NCBI RefSeq assembly: GCF_037126465.1
Contig: NC_088202.1
Location: 102,765,962-102,829,961, forward strand
Direction of reading: 5' to 3'
DNA: 64,000 bases
Origin: Ornithodoros turicata
Taxonomy: Eukaryota; Arthropoda; Arachnida; Ixodida; Argasidae
The position numbers and the translations under genes were made by a program. Below the pieces are notes generated by a model that did not search any database, was not told the DNA's origin, and saw only the letters and a list, made by a program, of their open reading frames with translations. Each line of letters starts with the position of its first letter. The first letter of the stretch is position 1. Below are positions 1 to 11,033 of this stretch, piece after piece.

Positions 1-241
1 CGTTTGTGAGTGCCGTGAGGGTGAGGGCGAGTGAGGGCCTGTGCTCGTGAGGGCGGTGAGGGTGAGGGCGATTGAGGGCATGTGTCTGTGAGGGCCGTAA
101 GGGTGAGGGCGAGTGAGGGCATGTGCCCGTGAGAGCCGTGAGGGTGAGGGCGAGTAAGGGCATGTGCCCATGAGGGCCGTGAGGGTGAGGGCGAGTGAGG
201 GCATGAGCCCGTGAGGGCCGTGAGGGTGAGGGCGAGTGAGG
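1..241. repeat. 41-bp G-rich minisatellite
   Basis: About 5.9 head-to-tail copies of a 41-bp unit built from GTGAGGGC/GTGAGGGTGAGGGCG blocks. The GCGAG core recurs at 27, 68, 109, 150, 191 and 232, exactly 41 bp apart, with only scattered substitutions. The array runs off the left edge of the window and stops sharply at about 241. Regular GGG runs on the + strand could fold into G-quadruplex; that is inference. Confidence 0.93.
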
Positions 242-657
242 TTTCACCAAAATGCCCACCTATGGTAGGAATAATGTAGCGGTACCGTTGAACCACAAGG
301 TTAAACGCAGAGCTGCTAAAACATTACAACGCATTTCAAAACGGGGAATCGCGTCTGTGGCACGTTGCCAAGCACGTACAGTGGCGTGTACTGTAGGTTG
401 CGCTGCTAAGATATGCGCCCGAATTATCACATTACTCAGAGGGCAGAATATTTTCAGAACAATGAAACGCTTTATCTGCTCACTTAACGCATGTTTACCA
501 CGTCTAGCGCGGACTGGTACGAAGCAAGCACCGAAATATCTGTTTGTCACCCATTGTAACCCCATAACAAACACGGCGCAAAAAACAGCTGACATCTGTG
601 ATTGTGTTTATCTTCCAACAAGCACGGGTTTCGCATGAGACGCTACCAAACGCCATG
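242..657. other. Upstream region of the secreted-peptide gene, no feature seen
   Basis: Unique-looking sequence between the minisatellite and the TATA box of the secreted-peptide gene. An open frame at 252-638 exists on the + strand, but it is Arg/Cys-rich with no recognisable domain and overlaps an open frame on the other strand, so I do not call it a gene. Confidence 0.4.
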
Positions 658-665
658 TATATAAG
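658..665 (+). promoter_or_regulatory. TATA box (TATATAAG) of the secreted-peptide gene
   Basis: TATATAAG lies about 75 bp upstream of the ATG at 739, which would place transcription start near 688-695 with a 5' UTR of roughly 45-50 nt. No other TATA-like motif is close. The assignment is inferred from position and consensus only. Confidence 0.6.
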
Positions 666-738
666 ATACCCAAGCTCCCGCACATTCAAATAGGCTTGAC
701 GCCTACACGAGAGTGGAGCATTGAAGTGGCAAGTGAAC

Positions 739-3700
739 ATGAAAACTTCCATCGCGGTGCTTCTGTTCTTGGGCCTGGCCCTAGCCCTAATAGACGACGC
801 ATCAGGTCAGTCAATGGAATGATCCACACCTCATTAACTGCTGCGCGAGTAGGCACTTCACCCTGTGATAACGAATTTTCTTGCGCCAGGCCCTTTAAAC
901 ACCTTAGATATGAGGTCAACTCTATGTCTTCTGACCCTTCGTGCTAAATATCAGAGTGGTCCTCATGGTTTCCTGTCTCGCTTGCCTACGGGAATCTGCA
1001 CGTTACGTTAGTTTGTCGTGCGTTAGAAATATTATCTTTTTCGTTGATAAGGAAGTGGGCCGCTTCGGTAGCGGTAAAGAAAACCAGATCATCATTATTA
1101 GCATATGTACATGTACGTATGTGTGCACTTTTTACAGCTCGACGCAGGTGGTGGCATAGACACCGACATGACGATTCGAGGGACGAAGACTGTGAGAGAA
1201 GGCGCCCTCCCTTGGTAAGTACTCTATTTGAGACCACTCAGATCCAACCGCGGTAGCACCATTGTGCTGCGCGATCCCTCACTAATTATACCTCACCCGC
1301 ACTGCATGGGTGCACATCTTTATATGTTTGAAGTGCCATGTTGATCTTTAGACCGAACTACGACTGTACCACCGCGCCACCTATCCGTGTCACCTTCGGT
1401 CCCATTTACAAAGGCGGTACGACACAGCCGCTAAACTAAAGGCCAAAATGCAAGCATTCGTCGTATCGAGTGGTTTCCCACGCGATTTTTCGCACCTTTT
1501 CTCTACACATGGCCCGGCCGTTGCACACTGCAATACGAAATGGTTTATCTTTCAACGTTAGCATCTCCTTGAGTCTGAGGAGCAATGTGGGGACGAAAGC
1601 GGGATGAGCACAGGACGTGACGAGAACCGACGACTGAACAGGAACAACAACACAGGACTGTGGATTTCATAATAACGGGCTGCTATCTCGCATTTCCCAG
1701 AAAACATCTAATTAATAAGTTAATTAGTGAATTTTAGCTAATTAGCCGTCCAGTAGTTTTATACGCTGTCCTACTGGGTGTTCGACTGGCCGTACAACCA
1801 CTTGCTAAAACGGCATCTATTTTGCTACGCTACATTTTTTGTAAAAATTGTGTAACGAATAAAAAAGAGACACCCTGTACACGGTCAGTAGTTATGAAAT
1901 GGACCTCCGGGCGACGTACGCTTTAATTCTCGCTGCTCCCGTGTTGCTTAGAATTTCATGCCCGTTTTATTATTTGTTTTGTTGCGATGTTTTGCGCTTC
2001 GATTTACATTCGCGAAGACTTTGCGGTCAAGCTCTGCTTTTAGAGTGTGGGGTATATCAGTCTCCACAGCATTGCTCACCCACTACGAGTATATTGGCAT
2101 AGTTCGTTAGTTAGACTCGCATGGCTCTGCAGAAAGGCGACATGGTGGAAGCGATACAAAAGGGAAGCACAATACACGTTTATCGCGATAAGGAATGATA
2201 TTGCTGGCTGACTGTTAAATGATACAACCATTTCTGTAAGCACGAAGCTCGGTTATAGGCTTCTGCCCACGCTGCGTTACCGGCCCTACATGTACAGGAA
2301 GCCCGGTCTATTTTTATTAATCATAAACTTCCTGATGGCAGCAAGAAGATGGACGCAACTTTCTGTGCCGATACCGCTGCGCGGGAGGTTACTTCCGCTA
2401 CGGGAGAGAAGAGGATGGCACGCCCTGCGTGGTGAGAACGCTTTCTTATTAGTTGGTTCTCGTGTTAGACTCCATTATGAACCTTATCCCCTGTTGTCTC
2501 CCGCTACGATAACCTTCCACAATAACAGAGTGTTTTAGTGTATCGTACGCTATCGCCTTTGCGTACGTAGGGGATAGCGTAGTGGTTCTGCGCAGTGCGC
2601 GAAGCTCTCTTTATGTTTTGCGCGTGCTCATAACCACCAACGCTATTCCTTACGTCGCAAAGGCGATAGCGTACGATCCACTAAAACTCACTAACGTTGC
2701 AACAATCAGAACGAATGCGATAACGTGCGCCTCTATAATTTTTTACACACGCCTCCTATGACTTTTGCGATAACGTCCACAATACTCAAGCTGATGTACG
2801 CAGCCTTGGCAGTTCCAGTGCAAATCTGATCTCAATCATTACGCAGACGAGGAACAGGGAAATACTTTTATCCTATAATGGATAAGGATAAGCTGCACGC
2901 TGGACTACACGCAGAAGTATGCATCGCGTGACACCGTGGCATACCCAAGCCCGACATAAATTAATAATCAATACGAACAGGGTGTCAGGAATAAGCAAGC
3001 AGCGCACCTGGCACCGCGTGCTCGATACACGTGTTCTTGGCTATAGGTAGTTCGTGGGAGAATCCATTTCTCAAACCGTTTGCTGAATACTTTTCCTGTG
3101 CGCGTTCCTTGAACTGTAATTTCGACGCTATACCACCTATTAGTCAGGGCTTTCATTTTCATTTCTCCACGTAAAACTCAATTCATCTTGATGAAAACGG
3201 GGTCATGTCCAATAGTCGAATAGTATTCGAGACCTTACGTTTATGATTGTTATAACCCGCACCATGCTAAACGGAAAAACGTTTCTCAGCATTTCACCCT
3301 TGTAAGATGTATAACATGCGCTCGTCTTGTATTAAAAAGAAGAAGAAACTGAAAGAAAGACATTTTGCATTTGAAGCAAAAATTTAGGAATTGGATATGA
3401 AATATGGCCGTGCAAAACATCTCATTGTCATTTGCGGCCACTTGTTCGTAATTCAATTGCATAACGAAAAGCTTTGCTGCCGTTTCGTCACGTTCAAAAT
3501 ATGTCATTCTTAGCTATACACTCAGATGGTGTACGTGAAGGAGGCAGACCGGCTTGCTCTGTTGGAACCATCATTCTGAACCTTAGCGCATTATGTGGTG
3601 ACGTTAAGCTTTGAGATCGTAGAGGCTTTGCGTTTGTAGGAAAGAGAGCTTCCCCGGTAAACGACTGAGCTAAACTAGCCAATAATGCTAACGTGAGGGG

Positions 3701-4140
3701 GGAGGGGTGAATCTGCCAGCCCGAAAACCAGAGCTTTCCTTCCGAGAACCAGAGCAGTGTATGCATTATTTTGTGTCATGTGTTCCACGTAAAGATATTG
3801 GCTCAATAACTAACAACTTTCACGGGGATTGAAGACGTATTTTGGTTTGCACCTTATACAGTCGAGGCTGAGACGACCAGGGCTGTGCTACGGGGGAAGG
3901 TGCGTCTCCGAAAGAAGGTACGAGAGACTTGTTGGTGAAACAGGAAAGGACGACGTAACGGACAGACCCGAACGGGACGAGGATGTAACAGACAGAACCG
4001 GACCGGGCTACGACGTCACTGATCGTCCCGAACAACCCAAGCCAACCCAGGATCCTGATTACGACTACAGGGATGACGAGGAAGTCACTTTTGGACCACC
4101 CAAGCCAACACCTAAAGCCGTGACAACGTCTTTCGAGTGA
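739..4140 (+). CDS. Secreted salivary-type peptide, basic-tail/Salp14-like six-Cys core with acidic DVTDR-repeat tail
   Basis: Four exons: 739-805, 1138-1214, 2342-2431 and 3862-4140. All introns are GT-AG with matching phases, giving 170 residues. Residues 1 to about 19-22 form a signal peptide (MKTSIAVLLFLGLALAL core). Residues 24-33 are basic and His-rich (RRRWWHRHRH). Cysteines at 41, 57, 61, 77, 87 and 92 give C-x15-C-x3-C-x15-C-x9-C-x4-C, close to the spacing of tick Salp14/basic-tail salivary proteins, and a DGTPC motif precedes the fourth Cys. Unlike that family the tail is acidic: DVTDR occurs three times (residues 109-133), then DPDYDYRDDEE (142-152), then a Pro/Thr-rich end. Known relatives are saliva anticoagulants or host-defence modulators; the function here is inference. 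Exon 1 carries essentially the whole signal peptide. The fold call is firmer than any target assignment. Confidence 0.85.
2528..2691. mobile_element. MITE with about 50-bp terminal inverted repeats, in intron 3 of the secreted-peptide gene
   Basis: The left arm (GTTTTAGTG, then TCGTACGCTATCGCCTTTGC) is repeated in reverse complement at the right end (2641-2691), leaving a spacer of about 60 bp. Only a few mismatches separate the arms. A partial second copy lies at about 57713-57795 in TOP3B intron 14, showing this is a dispersed family. No transposase is encoded. Confidence 0.8.
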
Positions 4141-4487
4141 CATGAAAGACTGCATGCCGCGTATATAGTGATGACCACGAACGCAGGCCCACGTGAAAGT
4201 TTCATGGCGGTCGGTGCAGGGGTCCTCTTTCTGTATGGTTTGGATTGATGCAGCAGTAAATAAGAGATGTGTATGACGAAGAAAAACACCGGTGCATGAG
4301 AAGCCCACGGAAATCAAAAGCAACAGCAGAAGGCAGCAATTAATGTAACATAATTAGATTTACAACCTCTTCACAATTATACAACCACGCCCACAATTTA
4401 CGTCTTCACAACGAACCTTACAACAATTTTTCTTCACACCTAGTTTACTCGGTTCTCAAAGTCGAGATTTTCCCACTTCGAATGCGC

Positions 4488-4493
4488 AATAAA
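4488..4493 (+). terminator. Polyadenylation signal AATAAA
   Basis: Canonical AATAAA about 350 bp after the stop codon of the secreted-peptide gene, with a second AAATAAAAAG at 4501. The T-rich stretch downstream (4569-4583) fits a cleavage region. Assigned by position only. Confidence 0.45.
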
Positions 4494-4884
4494 ATCTGTA
4501 AAATAAAAAGATAACAATAATAAAATAAAGTAATGGAACAGTTCAAATTTTTAGTAAGCGTCACATTCTTTTTTTTTTTTTTCCTAAGCTTTATTCAAAG
4601 TAGCAAAAGAGCAACGCTGTCAATGGCTATCTGGCTTGAACAAACGCGAGAAAACGTTGACGGCAAATTTTTGCAATGGATCCTCATTGTTGTGCATGGT
4701 GATTAGGGGCGATAAGAAAACCAGGGATGTGCGCAGGGTTATTGTCATCTCAGGGGGCTATCGGAATTCCGTAGCGGGGATGTGACATTAGTATCTGCTA
4801 GCCTTTCGGGCTTTTCTGGGTTTTTTCTTTTTCACAGGTGTGTTGGGGGAAAGGGCAGGTGTTGTAAAGCCTTTGCACTCTCCC

Positions 4885-5310
4885 TGGGGTAGTGGGCCTC
4901 ACTAGAGTCTCTAAATAAACTTTGCTTCGGAGTATCGACACTGAGGTCCAAGGGAGAGCTGGAGCGCCATCTTGTTTCCGCACTACACCGGTACCAACCC
5001 CAGTTGAGGATCAAAGACGGCTAACATAATGCTCGCTGTGGGATAGAGAAGCGTGTATGACTGGGGTACGATAATGTCCACGAGAGCGTCCCGAGGATGT
5101 CAGGGTGAGCTCAAGGCCGTGAACCTTGATGAGCTGCTTGCTAGAGGAAGAAACATTTCACACGCGCACGATAGATAGCATCGTGCGCTAAAGTGCGCGT
5201 GCGCGTGGCTACCGTGGCGCGGAAACAAGATGGCGCATGCTCACTCTTGGAACTCAGTGTCGATACTCTGAAGCGGAGCTTATTTAGTGATTCTAGGCCG
5301 CACCTCAGGT
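4885..5310. mobile_element. Inverted-repeat element (foldback/MITE)
   Basis: The block at about 4890-4985 (CTAAATAAACTTTGC, GAGTATCGACACTGAG, CGCCATCTTGTTTCCGC) recurs in reverse complement at about 5215-5305, with about 230 bp between the arms. The arms are roughly 85 bp and 80-90% similar by eye. No coding content is recognisable. Confidence 0.65.
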
Positions 5311-5339
5311 CGCTAATTTCCCCGTACATCATCATTTAT

Positions 5340-6450
5340 CTGTTGTTGTTGTTGTTACACTCTCAAAACAGATCTCCACCGCACAACGCGCTCATAGCCA
5401 ATCACCATCCCGAATGACGTCGTTTTCTCCCTGATTTGTTGAAAACGGTACGAGTAGCACTCAGAACTTTGAAATTCGCTCAGAGCATGCTATGCGGTGA
5501 AGTTATATTTTTAGGGTGTGTTTAGAGTGCTATTAGCATGTTATGTGGTGAAGTGGGTAGGTGGGGTTTTAGAGACTGGGTGGAGTGCTGGGAAAATTCC
5601 GTTATACAATAATAGTTCCGTACATGCCACACCAGAAAGAAGACCGTTGAGAGCATCTAAATGCACACTTCGTGCACACTCTAAAAACAGATGGTGGTGG
5701 TGGATGGTGAGAGGGCTCGCCGTTGTCGGCCTCACAGAGGTGGGCAACGTCACGACTGACGCCCTGGGGGAATGTGAGTCCTGGGCCGACTTCTAAGGAA
5801 ACTGTGCCGACATATGTCTGAAAACGTCTGAGGAAAACCCAGGAAAAACCCCAGACAGCACAGCCGGCACCGGGATTCCAACCCGGGTACCTCCCAGTCT
5901 CGACGTGACATGACAGAACTTCGCCGCATAGCACGCTGCGCGCCAACCATTTGCCACGAATGATAGGGTTATCGCTTCTGATTAGAAGAGAGAAGGGGAC
6001 GTGCGCCTTTTTTTGTGGCAATTTGAATATATGATAATTGCCAGAAGATAAGGCGTACGTCCACCACTGTCTTCGAATCAGAAGCGATAACCCTATCATT
6101 CGTGGCAATGATTGGCACAGAGTGTACTTTGCGTTGATGTTCTGCTTTTAGAGTGCAGACGGATGCACTTCTCCTGCAGAAGAAGTGCTGCCTTCTGCAC
6201 GAAAGTCTCGTCTCATTAAAATTTAAGGTGCGCTCAACCGTCTTCTTCCTCATGTGAATTTCTGTTGCCGGAGACTTGCACATTGCTCCTCTACGAACTA
6301 CGAACACACTGTTAAAACAGATGGTGGTGGTGGTGGTGACGAAAACCGGCTTGCCGTTGTTGGCCTCACTTATGTGGGCTGCGTGAACAGAATCTCACCA
6401 CATAGCACACTCCTAGCCAACTGTGTCCTGATTTGTTCAAAACGAGGAAC
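5340..6450. repeat. Cluster of decayed CTCTAAAAACAG/TTCACCACATAGCACG-type MITE ends
   Basis: Several partial copies of an element end (CTCTmAAAACAG followed by TTCACCACATAGCACGCTC) lie here in both orientations, for example at 5360-5400, 5490-5520, 5680 and 6380-6420. Related, better preserved ends bound the element at 14271-14514, and a further end sits at 19386-19420. Stretches of (GGT)n near 5690 and 6320 are part of the same family. A SINE body is inserted at 5760-5912. Confidence 0.5.
5760..5912 (-). mobile_element. tRNA-derived SINE, partial copy
   Basis: Reading the - strand, a B-box-like segment (GGTTGGAATCCC) is followed by the body that also occurs at 24950-25175 and 62832-63066 (TCTGGGGTTTTTCCTGGG, TGTCGGCACAGTTTCC, AGTCGGCCCAGGA). 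The tRNA-like head is cut short by flanking MITE sequence. This is the most diverged of the three copies in the window. Confidence 0.65.
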
Positions 6451-6459
6451 CGCCTATCT

Positions 6460-6949
6460 ATGACATGCTGTGTCCCAAATAGGCGCCTCGTCCCATCATT
6501 CGGAATGGTGGTGGGCTAGCAGCCAACTATCCATGTGTTCTGTTTTAACAGTGCAGTTTGCCGTTGTGTTACCGCTTTGATGCAGTTGCATGCATTACCA
6601 ATGCACCCAAGGACGTTGTCGAAGTCGAGAAAACGGCGAACATCACCACCGCGTATAGTCTGAAATGATGTCACGTCCTACTCGATGATCACCTCCGTCT
6701 TCCTCACTTTGCGTCGAAGGTGACATATCAGGTGGTGGTGGTGGTGGAGGGATGACTGTCTTGCCATTGTTGTCCTCACTCGTGTGGCACGAAGATCGAG
6801 GGAGGTGGAGGACAGTATCCACTTGCATAGCGCGTTTGGTCCTGTTTCGCCTACGGGCAGGCTTCTACGCATGCGCTGCGTAGTAGCAACCCTGGCAGCA
6901 CACTAACCTGGTCCATTATTGTCGGGACACTGAAACTACCTGTCCTATG
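6460..6949. other. Intergenic, no feature recognised
   Basis: Unique-looking intergenic DNA with a short (GGT)n run near 6731-6750. I see no exon, RNA gene or complete element. Confidence 0.35.
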
Positions 6950-7019
6950 CAGGGTGGTCCACCAACCATGATAGAAATTCATAGTAAAAAAACGTAGGCC
7001 CCGGAGAGACACCCTATTG

Positions 7020-7365
7020 AAAAATCCCGTATGAGACTCATATGGTTCCTATATCAGTTTGTATGGTTCCCGTACAGATTCGTATGGGTCCTATATTAAT
7101 ACATATGGACCGCGTATGAAGTCATATGTAGGCAATATGGCATTCTTATGGGTACCGTACGGAGTCATATGGAGTCAATATGATACTTATGTGGGCCTCG
7201 TATGAAGTGATATGGGACCGTATATCACATATCTTGCACCCATATGAAGTGATGTGGCAGCAATATGGGTTCCATACGACTTCGTATGTGACAGCAATAG
7301 TACACATATGGGGCCGTATGATGCACATTAGGATAGTATGGGGGACACGAATCACACATGACACA
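7020..7365. repeat. Degenerate CATATGG/CGTATGG palindromic repeats, left arm
   Basis: The palindromic words CATATGG, CGTATGG and CCGTATG recur about every 20-50 bp across this stretch, giving near-mirror open frames on both strands that I consider artefacts. The same words reappear at 10370-10690, next to the other end of the 6950-10987 element. Confidence 0.65.
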
Positions 7366-7401
7366 TAATTCGAAACGTTGATTCTGCCACATAGTTATGG
7401 G

Positions 7402-8051
7402 CAGTGATGGCCAGTAGTTAACTACATGTAGTTAAACTACTAGTTAAACTACCTGATTGTAGTTAAAAAGTAGTTATCAACTACTTGCAGAAATGTAGTG
7501 GCAACTACTAGTTAAACTACTATTTTAAGTAGTTAACTACAGTAGTTAGGTTACTGAAGGTGCCAACTACTTCCGATTGTGCCGCAAGCTTTACGGCACG
7601 ATTGTGCTTCCGACTTTTACCTTGAGCTACTTGTTTCATGAGAACGGAGGTGCAGAGCAATTGTGTTGTGCATGTGTACTAAATCTTCACTTTTAATGCT
7701 TGTCTAGTGAAGCCTCATTTGCTGTGAAATAATTCTGCAACTTAGTTTATCGCATAGGCACAGAAAGAATCTCGCCGCAAGCTTTGTATTTGACGATCGT
7801 AGCAATGGCTTGAGCCAAAGTTTATTATTGCTTGTGATTCATATTTAGGTGTCCAAGAACACTACGAGGGATTGGTGTTGGTGGACAACGTTAAGTAGTT
7901 ATAGATGTAGTTAAACTACATTGCAGTAGTTAAAAAAGTAGTTTTAACTACTCCCCTGAAAAGTAGTTGAACTACTAGTTAAACTACTCAGTCACAAAGT
8001 AGTTTGTAGTTATAGTTAAACTACTGTAGAAGTAGTTAGTGGCCATCACTG
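7402..8051. mobile_element. hAT-type MITE with perfect 8-bp target duplication
   Basis: The 650-bp element begins CAGTGATGGCC and ends GGCCATCACTG. It is flanked by perfect direct repeats GTTATGGG at 7394-7401 and 8052-8059, the 8-bp duplication expected of hAT transposition. Subterminal arms are dense in GTAGTTAACTAC-type palindromes, while the middle (7560-7890) is unique and noncoding. It lies inside the 6950-10987 element and so is younger than it. Confidence 0.92.
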
Positions 8052-8059
8052 GTTATGGG

Positions 8060-10340
8060 TACAATTATGCCAAACTAGTTTTTGAAATGGGCCACTTGAT
8101 TGCGTCACGCACATACCTTATAAAAATGGATTGTGCGGACCAAATGTGTGTCACTGCCGTGGAGGAACGTGCAGATAAATAAACTCATTGCTACGTTCCT
8201 GTGTTAGGAACTGAATAGTAACGGACGGACGGAAACGATGCAGAAATAGGATACACGCTCCGAACGACACGTGAGTTGACACACATGATTGGTTAGGTCA
8301 GGTTGGATGATGTCGCTTTTTGCTGAGAATACAATTAGTTATACCCTAACATGGATTTGTCCTGCTTTCTAACCTGTTCCCGTACTCAAAGTATCGATTC
8401 TTCAGGTATTTAACTGGAATACACGGATAGCCTGCTCATCATCCATCAGCACATATACGACAAATTCGGAGCGCCGTCACTCCCGCGGCGTTTGTCGGAT
8501 TCACGCCAAAATTTGCGTCCAAATCGGTCTCGAATAGTTCTATGATCGGCCAAATCACACCGCGGTCCGGTCTTTAGCGGTTCGGAAATTGTGGGTGAAG
8601 ACGCGTTCGCGACGCTCTTTTTGCAAACTTTGGGGTCCTTTTTAGGAAGGAGGCTCGTGTCCGACGATGTTCATTTTTTTGTAACATGCTCTACATGACG
8701 TACCAAACGTGACAAAATTGAGCGCTCTGTAACTTTAGTGGTTCTCCAGTTCGCGGTTTCCGTGTTTGCATTCCTCGCGATACATGTGACGGGCGGCCGC
8801 ATTTTCCTAAAACCGCCCCAGTTACAGCTACATAGTCGTGTTTAACGTAGTTTTGAAGGTCTCGACGTGCTCTTTTCAATCGAGTTTGTCCTATAGGCCC
8901 GAAAAGTTTCGTTCACCAAGATAAGATATTGGCTTTGTAGTTTTTCGACGCCGGCGTGCTGGGTGACGACGCCCCGAAACGCTTCCCGCTGTTCAGTGCT
9001 GTAACTTGCTTACCTAACGCCCGATTTACCCAAAATTTTGTGTGTGCATGCTCCGTACCCTGCACTACAAGTTTCCGATTCGAACCACCCATCAATTTCC
9101 AGCTGTTAGGGCGTCATTCCGAAAATTCCTGACGCCGACCCCCGTTCTGCGACATTTGCCTAAGTGTTTGGGTTCGAACCCCACGGCAGATCCGAACCTC
9201 CCTCTGACGGGCACACGTGCTCAAAGCGGGCAAGGTGTAGGAACTTGCGACACCTTTTTATCTCTCTCCGTTCTCTAGTTTGGATCCCGTGGCAACGGCG
9301 GTTTCCTTATACATGGGGCGCGGGGCATTTTTTTCGATATTGGGTGTTTCTTGGCGTAGGAAGGTGAATGAGGTCTCGTTTTGACGGGGAAAACGTCCTC
9401 TTTCCGATAGCATTGTTGTCGTGCTCGCGCCGATTTCAGTTCTCTTGATATAGCACGAAGAGCGCCGCGACAGTGGCGCCCCCGATGCCACACTTTGCAT
9501 CCGCCACTGCTCTCAGTCGACGTTGAGCACCGGAGGTGAGCGGTCGCGTGTTGTCGTCGTTCCTGTTCTGGGTGTTTCGGCGTGGCGTTGGTGGCTCGGA
9601 CTGTTCTGACTGTGTGTTTGTGCCTTGCTAGTGATGTCTGGACATGTTTCTCTGTTTGTACGCCTTGGAAGATACGACCAGAAGCCGTTGGATTTCGTGA
9701 ATGGAAGGTTAGTGTTGAGGCTGCTGTGCCATGATTCATCACGGTTTGCTTGGTAACATTCCTAGCGTGTGGGTTTTTATTACTTTGTGCACTCAGTGTG
9801 ATTGCTACCCTCTTGAGTCTGTTACCTTATGCTGAACTCATTGTGGTCGTTGCCGTAGTCGTTAACCGATATCGTCACTTAACATCGGGTGAAGATGTCA
9901 CATGTGATGCTTCATTGGCCTGTTACAAATGTGGAATCTTTGAATTTCAGACGCTTTTGACAGATTTGTTTCTGTGCACAAGACAAATGGGCTGTCGCAC
10001 TCCCGACGTAGGAAATTAACACACACGTCGCTGAGATCTTAAAAGACAAAGTAAGTTAAGCTACAGGTCGTTGCAAAGATTTTTACTGAGTTGTGTTTCC
10101 TGCGAAACAGGTAGGGTGTGCACTTCACCCATACAACTCCAATGTCTGCTTCATGGCAGTGCAAACTTTTACAACCGTGCCCTTGAATGTAACAAGCCAA
10201 ATAAACTGGATAACAGAGAAAAGTTTCCTGGTTCTTCCGCCACTATGTTCGCGTAAAGATACCCGGCTTATCATACCTACATTTTTCTAAGATCTGTACT
10301 GCTTTCACAATGTATCCTCCCCTTTGGTGCTTTGTGTGTA
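8060..10340. other. Internal part of the 4-kb candidate element, no gene recognised
   Basis: About 2.3 kb, locally GC-richer (8460-9700), with several short open frames on both strands, none matching a family I know. The longest (- strand 9275-9742, about 155 codons) is Arg/Thr/His-rich and shows no domain. It may be decayed transposon coding sequence. Confidence 0.35.
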
Positions 10341-10369
10341 GGTGGATTTTGGTTCCCCACTATGTGTCA

Positions 10370-10690
10370 ACCCTGTATAACCTTCACTCCGTATCGTCAT
10401 ACGACCGTTACCCGACCAGCGGCTTCTTCAACGTGGTACATAACCTTATGCTCTCTGCGCCCCGTATAAGCGGTCTCATAATTCCGTTGTGGCTCACACA
10501 ATCACGTGGGTCTATGGGTCACATGATAATTGTATGGGACACATTTATACGGGATTGTTGGATATGGAGGTTCTCGTACGGCTCATACGGGCCATATGAG
10601 GACCCCGTATGGTCTGTATAACTCATATGTCCATATGACACATAACCCCATGTTCAATAATGCCATATATATGGGACCCGTATTTATTCG
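10370..10690. repeat. Degenerate CATATGG/CGTATGG repeats, right arm
   Basis: Counterpart of the repeats at 7020-7365, in inverted position relative to the ends of the 4-kb candidate element. Confidence 0.55.
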
Positions 10691-11033
10691 ATATGGGTTT
10701 TTTCAATAGGGCGGTCAAGGGATTTTTTCTGCCAATAACTTTTGCCACATATTGGTAACATTTTTATTTGATTTCAATTGACGGAAAGTAAATTCTTGAA
10801 TTGAACTCCGAAATTTCCCAAGGTAACCTAACGTTCTCTTTGCGGAAATGGGTTCCCCGTGGTCATTTTACTCAGCATAGCACATAATCCCACTCGTAAT
10901 GCAATGGCAATTGCCGAAATAAATTGTTAATTAATTGTTAATTATTAATTGTTAATTAATAAATTGTTGGGTTGGTGGACCACCCTGTATATAGGACCAC
11001 GTTTACCATTATTCTTCCAATAATAGTTGCTGC

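Larger units (their letters stand above)
6950..10987. mobile_element. Candidate 4-kb DNA element with 18-bp TIR CAGGGTGGTCCACCAACC
   Basis: CAGGGTGGTCCACCAACC at 6950-6967 is matched by its exact reverse complement at 10970-10987. Subterminal sequence is also shared in inverted form (ACCCTATTGAAAAA near 7010 against TTTTTTCAATAGGG near 10694), followed on both sides by degenerate CATATGG/CGTATGG repeats. No transposase reading frame was recognised in the 4,038 bp. The two ends could alternatively belong to separate related MITEs. No clear target duplication is visible: the left end is preceded by TATG and the right is followed by TATA. Confidence 0.5.

Noticed and set aside
1..241. CRISPR-like regular array
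   Set aside because: Units are contiguous without unique spacers, and the genome is eukaryotic; this is a minisatellite.
252..638. 128-codon open frame upstream of the secreted-peptide gene
   Set aside because: No domain, no promoter or splice context, overlapping frame on the other strand, composition like random GC-moderate DNA.
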